This document shows, in pieces, positions 33,531 through 42,202 of a stretch of DNA of 64,000 bases (its first letter is position 1; every line of letters begins with the position of its first letter). A program made the translations under genes and the position numbers. The notes below the pieces were generated by a model, which did not search any database, was not told where the DNA came from, and saw nothing but the letters and a program-made list of their open reading frames with translations. Source of the stretch: Ornithinimicrobium faecis (GTDB lineage: Bacteria > Actinomycetota > Actinomycetes > Actinomycetales > Dermatophilaceae); the NCBI RefSeq assembly GCF_023923225.1, contig NZ_CP099489.1:4278001-4342000 (forward strand). Reading direction: 5' to 3'.

Positions 33531-34220
33531 ATGCCAGACACGAGTGGCAAGGATTTTTCCCACCTGTTCATCGTCACCTACGGCCGATCGGGCTCCACGA
33601 CGCTCCAGGCTCTCCTCAACTCGATCCCTGGTTACCTCATTCGGGGGGAGCACCATCAGGCCCCGCATTTTCTGTATCAGTACCATCAGACGCTCCTGGC
33701 TGACCACCGTCGATTCAAGGATCTCCAGGAGCGTGAAAAGAACCCGATCGGCCCGCTCACGCCGTCCAATCCATTCTTCGGAGTCGACGACTTTTCGGTC
33801 GATGTTGCCCTAAGCGAGTATGCGAAACTCATCACAACCACGATTCTGCGTCCCGACCAGGAAACGCGGGTCACTGGCTACAAGGAAATTCGCTGGTACC
33901 AACCCGACGTCCTGGACTTCATCGAGTGGCTCCGATTGGTGTTCCCCGGCTCGCGTTTCCTGATCAACTCGAGGCGTCATGAGGATGTCGCCCAGAGCAA
34001 GTGGTGGGCCCAGGATCCGGACGCACTCAAAAAATTGGCCCGCATCCAGGAAACGTTCACCGAGGTTGCGCAACGCCTCGATCATCTCGCGTTCCATGTG
34101 CAGTATGAGGAGTGGAACGGCAACCCGGAGGCATTCCGGTCGCTCTATGAGTGGCTCGATGAGCCGTTCGACCTCGAGGTGGTCGGCGACGTGCTGTCGC
34201 GATACCATTCTTTCAAGTAG
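33531..34220 (+). CDS. Short sulfotransferase-like protein
   Basis: 229 residues from the ATG at 33531 with AGGAAGG nine bases upstream. The 5'-PSB motif VTYGRSGSTTLQALLN is at 15-30, and NSRRHEDVAQSKWW at 146-159 is the 3'-phosphate element with Arg and Ser in place. It is shorter than most cytosolic sulfotransferases (about 250-320), with a compact C-terminus. It is the third sulfotransferase within 5 kb and the only one on this strand, converging on a glycosyltransferase operon that ends 23 bp away. Local AT content is higher than in the flanking genes, suggesting recent acquisition. Confidence 0.8.
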   Translation: MPDTSGKDFSHLFIVTYGRSGSTTLQALLNSIPGYLIRGEHHQAPHFLYQYHQTLLADHRRFKDLQEREKNPIGPLTPSNPFFGVDDFSVDVALSEYAKLITTTILRPDQETRVTGYKEIRWYQPDVLDFIEWLRLVFPGSRFLINSRRHEDVAQSKWWAQDPDALKKLARIQETFTEVAQRLDHLAFHVQYEEWNGNPEAFRSLYEWLDEPFDLEVVGDVLSRYHSFK

Positions 34221-34243
34221 AACGCACCCTTTCGGGCGACTCC

Positions 34244-35311
34244 TCAGAGATCGAGGGCGTCGAGCATCTGCTGACGCACGTGGGTCTGATTGCGGTGGAA
34301 GTGGCACCCACTCCTCGCTCGGGCGACGATGTCATCGTGCACTCCGCCGACGAGGGCCCGCTCGATGTCAGACCTCAGGTCAGTGGGGGTGAACCGTGGG
34401 CACCCGTGGTCGCCGAAGTTACTCCACAAGCCCGCCCGGAGATTGCGCCCCGCCTGGAGACCTACCGAACCCTGCGCGCCCACGGCCAGCGTGAGTGTGC
34501 CTGCGGCAACCGCGCGCGTGGCACCCATGCCCGCCGTGCAGGTTGCTAACGCGCGGTTGAAGATGCGTGGGACCTCGTCGTGGTCGACCCACCCGACGAA
34601 ATTTAGTTCCACTGTCTCGGGCACACCCTCGCGCAGGCGGCTCTCGAAAAGCGTCTTCTCAGGCCCGTCGCCCATGACCATCAACTCCAGGGGGCGACCA
34701 TCCAGCACCTCCGAGATGCCCTGCACCAAGCTGATGGTCGGGTCGATCTGAGGCAACTTGTCCTTGGCTAACCTCGCGGCCGTGGCCACGACTGGGCGTT
34801 CCTCCGCCAATTTCTCGGCGAGCCTCACCAGCGGCAGTTCGAAGACCCTGTCGGGAGCCCCGTTCGCCACCACGGCGACCTTCCAGGGCTCGACCTTGCC
34901 GATGCGGACCACGAAATCCTGGATCGCCGGGCTGGCGACTAAGAGGCACTCTAACTCGTGGGACCAGTGGTTGATGTGATCCAGATAGCTGCCATGGATC
35001 ATGTGATAGATGGGCGCGCCGGTCCGGCGCCTCAGGGCTCGCGCCAGGTTGCTAGCGAGTGGACCGTGCGAAAAGATCTTGTCCCACGAGCGATCGACCA
35101 GGCATGGGTCGACGGCTGCCTGCCAGTCGACCCAATCCACCTCGATGAACCCTGCGCCTGCCGCGACGACAGTGTCCTTGAAACGTCCGGGCCCACCGGC
35201 GACCGTCACCGTGTGGCCTTCGGCGATGAGGTCCCCCACGGCCGTCAGGGCCCACTCATGGAGTCCGCCCCAATCGGCGACGGTCCGCACCGGCATGAGC
35301 ACGTGGGTCAT
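34244..35311 (-). CDS. GT4-like glycosyltransferase
   Basis: 355 residues; ATG at 35311 overlaps the upstream gene's stop (ATGA) and is preceded by GAGGGAGA. GT-B fold: the N-terminal domain has GGLHEWALTAVGDLIAEGHTV and the GGPGRF loop, the C-terminal domain ATAARLAKDKLPQ, ELMVMGDGPEKTLF and NFVGWVDHDEVPRIFNRA. The Glu pair usual in GT4 is replaced by TAGMGATRAVAAGTLTLAVG, so catalysis may be atypical. Last gene of a tightly packed minus-strand operon (39421 down to 34244) with two unknown proteins, a GT2 enzyme and a hydrolase. Sugar specificity cannot be read from sequence. Confidence 0.75.
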   Translation of the reverse strand: MTHVLMPVRTVADWGGLHEWALTAVGDLIAEGHTVTVAGGPGRFKDTVVAAGAGFIEVDWVDWQAAVDPCLVDRSWDKIFSHGPLASNLARALRRRTGAPIYHMIHGSYLDHINHWSHELECLLVASPAIQDFVVRIGKVEPWKVAVVANGAPDRVFELPLVRLAEKLAEERPVVATAARLAKDKLPQIDPTISLVQGISEVLDGRPLELMVMGDGPEKTLFESRLREGVPETVELNFVGWVDHDEVPRIFNRALATCTAGMGATRAVAAGTLTLAVGAQGSVGLQAGRNLRAGLWSNFGDHGCPRFTPTDLRSDIERALVGGVHDDIVARARSGCHFHRNQTHVRQQMLDALDL

Positions 35312-35961
35312 GCTGTCTCCCTCTCTGCCTCGAGCCACAGGATCCTGAGGTCAGCCGCATCCACCAGGTCCTCCAGGGCAGCCCGCTGGTCGCGGGTGAG
35401 CGCCTGGGAGATGCAAGCAGGTGCGACGATCCGCGACGCCGACGCCTGCTCGGCGAGCAGCACGGGCACGGCCAGCCACGCCGCGGGACGATCCAGCGCA
35501 TGCACCCAGGAGTTGGTGCAGGTCACCCAGCGGTCGCCCGCGAGCAAGCTGCCGGATGCCCGGTGGCTGGGCATTTCCGTCAGCGAGATCACCCGCCGGT
35601 CGGGGATGTCGAGCGCAAGGTCAGCCAGACCCTCTAGGCTGCTCGTGATGCGTAGGTCCGTGCCCGAGCCGTGGACATGAGTGAGCGGACCGTCTGCACC
35701 GGTAACGGCACCGTCCAACCCCACATAACCCGCAACCGCTGCTGCCGCGCGGTGCGTCACTGGGCGGTCGATCTCCAAGACCTCACCGACCTTTGGACCC
35801 AGCAGAATAGCAGTCGCGACACTCAGCCGAGCACCGGTCAGGCCCGAGACGTGTCCGGCGATGATCAGTGGGGGGATGGGCCGGACCACTTCGCCGAGGA
35901 CTGTGTCAACGAAGTCGAGCACGGTCTCACCCGAACTCGCGTACGCAACCTCACATCGCAT
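35308..35961 (-). CDS. Unknown protein of the glycan operon
   Basis: 217 residues. Not recognised. The protein is Ala/Leu-rich with alternating hydrophobic strands and helices, has no signal peptide, membrane helix or obvious catalytic motif. PLIIAGHVSGLTGARLSVA and DRRVISLTEMPSHRASGSLLAGDRW are its most distinctive stretches. It overlaps the GT2 gene upstream by 11 bp and the GT4 gene downstream by 4 bp, so expression is translationally coupled. It may be a non-catalytic partner of one of those transferases. Confidence 0.6.
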   Translation of the reverse strand: MRCEVAYASSGETVLDFVDTVLGEVVRPIPPLIIAGHVSGLTGARLSVATAILLGPKVGEVLEIDRPVTHRAAAAVAGYVGLDGAVTGADGPLTHVHGSGTDLRITSSLEGLADLALDIPDRRVISLTEMPSHRASGSLLAGDRWVTCTNSWVHALDRPAAWLAVPVLLAEQASASRIVAPACISQALTRDQRAALEDLVDAADLRILWLEAERETA

Positions 35962-38056
35962 CGCTCCCCCTTTGCTGGTAGCTCTCGAACAGTCGCGTGC
36001 TCGCGCCCGAGACGGCGATCACCTCACTAGGGACCCCACGCTCCACTGCCTCACGCAACAGGGGCATCGCGTCCCTGGGGTGCCGCACACCCAACACTAA
36101 GACGCTGAGGCGCCCGTTCTCCTCGAAGTTCACGCTCATGGACCGGCGCAACACCACGGGGTGCTCCTCTGGCCGACCGTCCAGTTGCAGCCAGGGGAGA
36201 TCTCCCTCCGCAGTCAGCACCAGGAGCGCCCCGGCGGGATGGGCCGCCTTCACATCTCGCAGTGCCTTGCCCAGCCGCCCTTGCAGCCAGGCCCGCGGGT
36301 CGGTCGCCTCGGGATCTCGTGTCAGTTCCGAGCGCTGCGACGCCTCATAGCTGACACCGAGGATCCCTGCGGCGCGGATATCCACCATGTCGTCCCACTG
36401 GATCCGTCCCACCCCGCCCGCCTCGGCCAGCGGGCGGTCGGTATCTAGATCCATATCCGAGGCGATGAGGTCGAGCTTGTCGTGCAGGTCCATCGCGAGG
36501 ATCTTCTTCCCAACCAACCCATTGATCCGAGCCGAGCGCACCACAAGCCGGTCGGGCAGATAAGCACCATACTCGGCGAACAGCGTGTCTTTGCGGAGAT
36601 GCTGGGGATAGCTGAGCTCCTTGCCGCGCGTGGCCATCTGTTTGCGGCCCGCAAAACTGGCGCTGAAGGTGCTGTTCATTCGCGTGAGAATCGCAGTCGA
36701 GCGCTGGCGGCGGCCATCGGTCTGGCTCACCTGCTGCTTGTGCACGCGCCGAAGATAGAGAACCCGCTGCGTGTGGCGCCACCGCAGGCCGCTGAGCACG
36801 CTGCGGATGGCCAAATTGTGGTCGATGGAACTCGACAGTGACTCATCGTATCTCAGCTCTTGGACCATGCGCGTGGGCAAGATCCAGGTGGCGTGCCCCG
36901 GGGTTTGACCGTTGTGCGCGATCAGATCTCTCCCGAATCCCACTGGTGTCAGGTGCAGTTGGAGCTGTGCGGTCTCGTCATCGAAGTTGACCCACGACCC
37001 GTAGGTCGCCTCGTGACTCCCGTCCAGCGCCGCAAGACCTGTGGACAGGCGCCACGGGAGCATGATGTCGTCGTCGTCGTGAACCGCCGTGTAGTGCCCT
37101 ACCGAGGCGTCGGCGGCCCGGTTTCGCGCAGCACTGATACCTTTGGCGTCCTGACGGATGTAAGTGATGCGTACGTCGTCGATGCCCTCGACAACTTCCC
37201 GAGTGTGATCGTCCGATCCGTCGTCGACGACAACGATCTCGAACTCTTGAAAGTCCTGCGCGAGGACGGACAGGAGAGACTCCTTGAGATAGTCCGCCCG
37301 GTCGCGTGTCGCGATCGGCACACTGACCAACGTGGGGCGCTTCTCCGGCGGCACGGCCCATACCGTGAGGTTGCGGTAGATGGACCCGTCGACCCGGACC
37401 TGCTCACGTCGCCGCTCGCGGACCCGTTGGCTCGTCTCGTCAGGGTCCAGTCGCAGGCCCGGGAGTAATGCCGCGACGTCGATCATCTCAGCAAGGTGAT
37501 GTGTGTCGCAGATCCAGCCCGCTCGTCGCATCCGGGCCACGAAGTCCATGAAGAGGGCACCGGACAGAGTCGGTCGCTCATCGAAGCCCCGGAGGTGCAG
37601 GTAGTCCTCGGTCGACACCCCGATCGCGAGCGGGGACTCCTGGTGCACGTCGCGACTAAAGTCGCCGTCCACCACGTCAACGTGGGACAGCGGCGTCGGG
37701 AGCGAGGGTGTGGCGATGACGCGGCGCCCCATCGACGCGAGCCACTGACGGCCTAGCCGAGCGGGTATCCCGCCGTGGAGCTCGCCCGCCGGCAGCACGG
37801 GCCCGTCGAGCAGGATGAGGAAGTCGGCGTCAGACTCGGCCGCCATGACGTTATAGGCAGCACCAGTGCGCACGTCGCTAGGGAAGACCCTGAAGGCAGC
37901 AGCGGAGGGCAACTCCACCTCGGGGCCTTCAACGAGGACGCCGACCGTCAGGTCATGGTCGTCCGGGACCGCAGAGGTGAGGAGGTCCAAGTATGCCTCG
38001 ACGGCGGAGTCCTGACCTTCACCACACCGGATGAGAGTGATCACGTGAGTGCGCAC
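35951..38056 (-). CDS. Two-domain GT2-type glycosyltransferase
   Basis: 701 residues; the GTG at 38056 directly follows the stop of the upstream gene (TGA then GTG). Residues about 1-200 are a diverged transferase-like domain (FLILLDGPVLPAGELHG, LSGALFMDFVARMRRAGW). Residues about 240-440 are a canonical GT2 domain: VSVPIATRDRADYLKESLLS, EIVVVDDGSDD, GISAARNRAAD, and the metal-binding HDDDD. The C-terminal 240 residues are not recognised. Probably adds two kinds of sugar or pairs a catalytic with a binding domain. Cytoplasmic, in the operon 39421-34244. Confidence 0.78.
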   Translation of the reverse strand: MRTHVITLIRCGEGQDSAVEAYLDLLTSAVPDDHDLTVGVLVEGPEVELPSAAAFRVFPSDVRTGAAYNVMAAESDADFLILLDGPVLPAGELHGGIPARLGRQWLASMGRRVIATPSLPTPLSHVDVVDGDFSRDVHQESPLAIGVSTEDYLHLRGFDERPTLSGALFMDFVARMRRAGWICDTHHLAEMIDVAALLPGLRLDPDETSQRVRERRREQVRVDGSIYRNLTVWAVPPEKRPTLVSVPIATRDRADYLKESLLSVLAQDFQEFEIVVVDDGSDDHTREVVEGIDDVRITYIRQDAKGISAARNRAADASVGHYTAVHDDDDIMLPWRLSTGLAALDGSHEATYGSWVNFDDETAQLQLHLTPVGFGRDLIAHNGQTPGHATWILPTRMVQELRYDESLSSSIDHNLAIRSVLSGLRWRHTQRVLYLRRVHKQQVSQTDGRRQRSTAILTRMNSTFSASFAGRKQMATRGKELSYPQHLRKDTLFAEYGAYLPDRLVVRSARINGLVGKKILAMDLHDKLDLIASDMDLDTDRPLAEAGGVGRIQWDDMVDIRAAGILGVSYEASQRSELTRDPEATDPRAWLQGRLGKALRDVKAAHPAGALLVLTAEGDLPWLQLDGRPEEHPVVLRRSMSVNFEENGRLSVLVLGVRHPRDAMPLLREAVERGVPSEVIAVSGASTRLFESYQQRGSDAM

Positions 38057-38491
38057 TCAGGCCTCCTTTGCCTCGAGCTTGAACCCCGTGAGGGTGGCGA
38101 CATCCATGCCGTGGCCGAGGCCGTGCAAGGTCGCGCTCGACACCTGGAACCATCCACTGGCCACACCCCCGAGGAGTTGAGGTCTCTGACGTGCGCGCCG
38201 CGACCACGGGACCAGGGAGAGCGTGACGACATCGAAGGGATGCTCGGAGTGAAACTCCGGAGAGATGTACTTACCTTCAGCACTCGGCTCGATATAAGAG
38301 AATTTGGTGTCCAACCGATCCGAGTAGAGCCAGTTGTAATGCTCCAGTGAAACATTCTCACCCCGGTATCCCACGGAGATGCATAGGAGGAGATCACCTT
38401 TCTGAACGTCCTGGTGGTCCAGATCGAGCCCTACGACAGCCGTCCTCGCATCGGCCTGGAGACTCAACTCAGCCCACTTCACCATGCTCAC
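38057..38491 (-). CDS. Unknown 144-residue protein of the glycan operon
   Basis: GTG at 38491, with GAGGA about 7 bases upstream; an ATG two codons on is an alternative. Not recognised. The protein is strand-rich (AVVGLDLDHQDVQKGDLLLCI, PFDVVTLSLVPWSRR, TLTGFKLEAKEA) and looks like a small beta-sandwich, possibly carbohydrate-related. No signal peptide. It lies 15 bp after a hydrolase gene and abuts the GT2 gene, so it is co-expressed with them. Confidence 0.6.
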   Translation of the reverse strand: MSMVKWAELSLQADARTAVVGLDLDHQDVQKGDLLLCISVGYRGENVSLEHYNWLYSDRLDTKFSYIEPSAEGKYISPEFHSEHPFDVVTLSLVPWSRRARQRPQLLGGVASGWFQVSSATLHGLGHGMDVATLTGFKLEAKEA

Positions 38492-38506
38492 TCGTCATCC
38501 TCGCGA

Positions 38507-39421
38507 TCACAGCTCACGCGACCACGCGATGGCTTGATCGAGATTGTCATGGAAAATCGGCAGTGGTGGCGGATTGTGCCGCGTGTCGCCAGCATACTCA
38601 TTCGCCCGGATCTTGTGCAGGTTACCACCGCGAGCGGCCGCAGCGAGGAAAGGCATGTAGTGATCGGTGTAGTGGAATTCGTGAGGGTTTTGCACATAGA
38701 GCACCTTACAGTCGACCGGGCTGGAGTAACGGAGTTTGGGGGAGAGCCTGTCTCCGAGCGGGGCTGACCAGTCCTCGTCCTTGTCGAGGGCCTGCCAACC
38801 ATCAGGTGCGAGGTGAGGCATCACGACCTGCACATACACCCGCTGGGCGCCCAGTGATGTTCCCCCCGAGAGGTAGTCCACGACGGACGTCTGAGGGTTG
38901 AAAGCTAGGGCGATGCTGTCAGGCACCAATGGCGCTAATTGCAAGGAGGCGAACCCCCCGCCGGATGCACCCGCAAAGATTATACGTGTTGCTCCGATGG
39001 AGGCGGCGGTAGTTGTGACGAATCGGGCCAAGATCTCGTAGAGGTCGACATCGCGGGTGCCAGTGAACCACGCCAGTTGGATATGCCCATCCAAGTGCAG
39101 GCAGGAGTCGCTGAGGTAGAGGCTGCTCACGTCCCTGTCCTTAATGGAGTTGAGTCGCTCGAAGCGGGGCAGCGTGAACCGCGTCCGGTCCAGGGCGCCG
39201 TGCAAGGACACGACCAAGACGTCGGAACCGCGGTTCAACAGCAAGGAGTCCAACGGCAAGCCGTCGGCGAGTGTCGCGCGGTAGCGGCTCGCGCCCAAGC
39301 GGTCAATGGGACGGAAATGTTCGAGGTCCGGGACCACCGTCACGGGGACGTTGCCCCCGCCGTCAGCGATATCACTGATCGGCGTCACCTGGGGCTCGAT
39401 CGACATGCCGGAGAGCATACC
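38507..39421 (-). CDS. Alpha/beta-hydrolase-like protein (paralogue of 25156 gene)
   Basis: About 304 residues. The start is uncertain: ATG at 39421 or 39406, both with weak ribosome sites. The nucleophile elbow GASGGGFASL and the following AFNPQTSVVDYLSGG parallel GGSGGGFAAL and VWNPQTNLLDYS of the protein at 25156, and LYVQNPHEFHYTDHYMPF parallels LQNSGDTHVRDHAMPF. It lacks the C-terminal beta domain of that paralogue. Probably an acyl or acetyl esterase/transferase acting in glycan modification, by fold only. It heads the operon running to 34244; the upstream ATP-grasp gene ends 8 bp before the 39421 start. Confidence 0.7.
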   Translation of the reverse strand, partial: GMLSGMSIEPQVTPISDIADGGGNVPVTVVPDLEHFRPIDRLGASRYRATLADGLPLDSLLLNRGSDVLVVSLHGALDRTRFTLPRFERLNSIKDRDVSSLYLSDSCLHLDGHIQLAWFTGTRDVDLYEILARFVTTTAASIGATRIIFAGASGGGFASLQLAPLVPDSIALAFNPQTSVVDYLSGGTSLGAQRVYVQVVMPHLAPDGWQALDKDEDWSAPLGDRLSPKLRYSSPVDCKVLYVQNPHEFHYTDHYMPFLAAAARGGNLHKIRANEYAGDTRHNPPPLPIFHDNLDQAIAWSREL

Positions 39422-39428
39422 GAGCCGC

Positions 39429-40724
39429 TCACAGTTGAGCGGCGTTGGTTCTGTCCTCCCGCTCGGGAGTGTCGGACGGCCCACCTGCCAGGCTCCTCTG
39501 GTCCTTCACCCACAGCCCAACAAGCCCGCGGAAGTGTGCGAGGAACTTTTCGTGCTCGTGGGCCGGATAGGTCGACCGGACGGTGTCGAGCAAGATCTTG
39601 TCGAAGGCGTCCGAGTCGACCCATTCCAGGACCGCCTCGGGAAGGTGCGCGAGGTGCTCGTGGCAGAACTCCCAGTAGCGGTCGGTGTCGAAGTGCGCGT
39701 CGGCGAGGGCGCGGTAGCCCTCCATCTTGGCCTGATAGTCCAGCGAGTCGTCATCGGCGATCTCGTAGTAGCGGCGCGTCTCCAGGTCGACGGTCGCCCG
39801 ACGGTTGGTCGCGAGCGCGAAGACCGACCACCGCACCAGCGCCGTGATTGCCCAGGGGAAGTAGTAGTGCAGTGAGGTGACCGCCACGTCCGGGCACGCG
39901 TTGGCATAATCGATCGGGTGGACCTCATTGCCGGCCACCAGCATCTCTGCGGAGTTGAACTCCCACCCGAAGAAGGCGTTGACCACCTTGCTCACCGTCT
40001 CAGCCTCCCACCCAGCCTGCTCGGACAGGAAGTCATAACTGACGGCATACCGGTTGTGCATCGGCTGCTCAGGCCGGAAGTCCATCACCATCGTCTCGGG
40101 GCCGATGGACAGAGCGCGGGCGAACTTGTCATAGTCGACGGTCGCCTGCAGATGCATCAGCATCTCGCCGGACTCGTCATAGGACTTGTGCAGCCCGGCC
40201 TGATGATCCACCCGGGAGACGCCGCGCCAGCCGCCACCGTCAAACGGTTTCATATACATCGGATAGCCGACCTCCTCCGCGATCGCGTCGAGGTCGAAGC
40301 GGTCGTTGTATTTGGCGGAGGTGTAGGCCCAGCGCACGTTGTCGACCGGGTTCTTGTAGGGCACCAGGACGGTCTTGGGGATCTTCATGCCCAGGCGCAA
40401 CATGGCGCAGTAGGCCGAGTGCTTCTCCATCGACTGGAACGTGAACGGGCTGTTGAGCAGATAGGTGTCGTTCATCAGCGCGGCCTTCTTGAGCCACTCG
40501 CGCGGGTGGTAGTACCAGTAGGCCAGCCGGTCGATCACGAGACCGGGTTTCACCGGGTCTGTCAGGTCGAACGGCGAGATCCGCAATCGCTCCGAGGTGA
40601 TGTCCAGGGAGCGACCGTCGACCTTCAGAGGCCCGACGAGGCCCAGGATCTGCTCGAAGGCGCGGGGCCAGTCCTCCTCGGCACCGAGGAGGAGTCCGAT
40701 CAGCGGGTTGCGCTTGTCAGCCAT
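39429..40724 (-). CDS. ATP-grasp superfamily enzyme
   Basis: 431 residues. An ATP-grasp core runs from about 90 to 310: YPMYMKPFDGGGWRGVSRV supplies the Lys and glycine-rich loop for ATP, FRPEQPMHNRYAVSYDF the central strand, and EMLVAGNEVHPIDYANACPDV the metal-binding acidic/Asn residues near the active site. The partner substrates (a carboxylate and a nucleophile) are unknown. The gene is 18 bp downstream of an esterase D-like gene on the same strand. Codon use (many TAT) matches the core genome, so this gene marks the inner edge of the glycan locus rather than being part of it. Confidence 0.8.
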   Translation of the reverse strand: MADKRNPLIGLLLGAEEDWPRAFEQILGLVGPLKVDGRSLDITSERLRISPFDLTDPVKPGLVIDRLAYWYYHPREWLKKAALMNDTYLLNSPFTFQSMEKHSAYCAMLRLGMKIPKTVLVPYKNPVDNVRWAYTSAKYNDRFDLDAIAEEVGYPMYMKPFDGGGWRGVSRVDHQAGLHKSYDESGEMLMHLQATVDYDKFARALSIGPETMVMDFRPEQPMHNRYAVSYDFLSEQAGWEAETVSKVVNAFFGWEFNSAEMLVAGNEVHPIDYANACPDVAVTSLHYYFPWAITALVRWSVFALATNRRATVDLETRRYYEIADDDSLDYQAKMEGYRALADAHFDTDRYWEFCHEHLAHLPEAVLEWVDSDAFDKILLDTVRSTYPAHEHEKFLAHFRGLVGLWVKDQRSLAGGPSDTPEREDRTNAAQL

Positions 40725-40742
40725 GTGGCGAACCTACCCCGA

Positions 40743-41489
40743 TCAGCAGAACCGCGGCAGGTGATAGGCGATCTGCTTGCGCCACCACGGCCAGTCGTGC
40801 GCCGAGTCATGGCCCCACACGTCGAGCTGGTGCGGGATCTGCTTGTCCGCGAGCACAGCGGCCATGGCCCGTGCACCGGGCAGGGACTTGGTCGGCTGCA
40901 CCTCGAAGGGCCCCTCCCCGACCACGAGCAGGATCTGCACGGCCTGGCGCAGCCAGTCCAGGTGGTCTCCCTCGGCGCCGGCCACATAGGCGAGGGGATT
41001 GTTCAGGTATGTCGTCTCGCCAGTCTCCCCCCAGCCTCGCCAGGAGGTGGGGTCGAAGTTGCCGGACAACGAGATGGCCACCGGAAAGAGATCTGCACGC
41101 TTCAGCGCGAAGTTCACCGCGTGATAGCCGCCCAGGCTGCAGCCGGTCGTGACGATGCCGCCGTGCCCGGGTGAGTCGGCGTCGATGGTCGGGACGACAT
41201 GGCTCAGGATCCAGTTCTCATAGATCGCGTGGCGCTCGGCGCGCTGCTCTGTGGGCAGGGCGTAGTTGGACCAGGAGAGGTGGTCGAAGGAGTCCACCGC
41301 ATAGAGCTTGATCCGCCCCTCGTCGATGAGTGGACGCAGCGCCTCCACCATGCCGTTGTTCTCGTAGTCCCACGCACGGCCCGCCTCGGACGGAAAGGCA
41401 ATCACCGGTCTGCCGAAGTGGCCATAGCGGATCACGGTGCCGGGGTGGTCGAGACCCTCTGCGTCGATCTCTGTCTGTTCCCTGTCCAT
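40743..41489 (-). CDS. Esterase (esterase D/putative S-formylglutathione hydrolase type)
   Basis: 248 residues from the ATG at 41489, preceded by GAGAGGA. Alpha/beta hydrolase with the nucleophile elbow TTGCSLGGYHA (Ser in G-C-S-L-G), the oxyanion area IAFPSEAGRAWDYE, and GHDSAHDWPWWRKQ carrying the catalytic His near the C-terminus. Length matches the single-domain esterase family. No signal peptide, so cytoplasmic. Together with the ATP-grasp gene it forms a two-gene unit; a linked reaction, such as hydrolysis of a product or activation of an ester, is possible but not shown. Confidence 0.82.
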   Translation of the reverse strand: MDREQTEIDAEGLDHPGTVIRYGHFGRPVIAFPSEAGRAWDYENNGMVEALRPLIDEGRIKLYAVDSFDHLSWSNYALPTEQRAERHAIYENWILSHVVPTIDADSPGHGGIVTTGCSLGGYHAVNFALKRADLFPVAISLSGNFDPTSWRGWGETGETTYLNNPLAYVAGAEGDHLDWLRQAVQILLVVGEGPFEVQPTKSLPGARAMAAVLADKQIPHQLDVWGHDSAHDWPWWRKQIAYHLPRFC

Positions 41490-41606
41490 GGATCGTCCTC
41501 TCGCGGTCCGGTGCGATGTCGAAAGCCAACCACACCCGGGGGTGGCGCCGAAAGATACATCCAGAGGATGATGTGCGGACCCCCTCAAAAATCGGAGAGT
41601 AGTCAC

Positions 41607-42062
41607 GTGCATCAGGACAACGAAGTGAGCGTCTTTGCCGAAGGTCTCAGGGGCCCCGGTGAGCCACCAGCGGGGGTTGGCTGGCTCGTGACGCCCAGCG
41701 TGGTCATGATGAGGCAGTCCGGGCGTGGGGCCATGCCCGGACTGCCGTCGCACATCACAGTCCCTGCCGTTTCGGGGGGCGGCAGGGACACACCAGAGCC
41801 GGTCAGCGTGCTGGGTGTCCACGAGTCGCCGGATCTGGACGGCTGGGTTGCACTGGCGCTTGACCGCGAGTGCGATGTGCCAGGAGCCGGCACCCTGCCC
41901 GAGGGCGTCGATCTCGGTGGGCTGACCATGGCCGATCTGACGCGGGTCGAGAGCTCGAGCTCTCTGCAGGGGGTCGCCTCATTGGCCGCCAGCGACAGCG
42001 AGGTCAACCTCGGCAAGAGTTGGGTCTGCAAGTGGTTCCCCAGCCTGCCCGGGTGTCGTTGA
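41607..42062 (+). CDS. Small unknown protein, possibly degenerate trypsin-like
   Basis: 151 residues from the GTG at 41607 with GGAGAG about eight bases upstream. Not recognised with certainty. GVGWLVTPSVVMM and DLDGWVALALDREC are reminiscent of the GTGWL and DLALLRL strands of trypsin-fold proteins, but no catalytic His or Ser motif is present. Tail ends CKWFPSLPGCR. No signal peptide. It is upstream of a sensor kinase and regulator on the same strand and could be a ligand-binding or accessory protein of that system. This is a low-certainty suggestion. Confidence 0.5.
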   Translation: MHQDNEVSVFAEGLRGPGEPPAGVGWLVTPSVVMMRQSGRGAMPGLPSHITVPAVSGGGRDTPEPVSVLGVHESPDLDGWVALALDRECDVPGAGTLPEGVDLGGLTMADLTRVESSSSLQGVASLAASDSEVNLGKSWVCKWFPSLPGCR

Positions 42063-42202
42063 GGCGCACGCAGGCCGCACCCGTCGACGGTGAGGTGCTG
42101 GCCCCCAGCCGCACCACAGACCAGAATGGCCGCTATGTCGGCCCTTCCCCCGCGCGCTCGGTCCTGGACAGTCGCTCGTCCGCCAGCGCCCCCCACCTGG
42201 CC

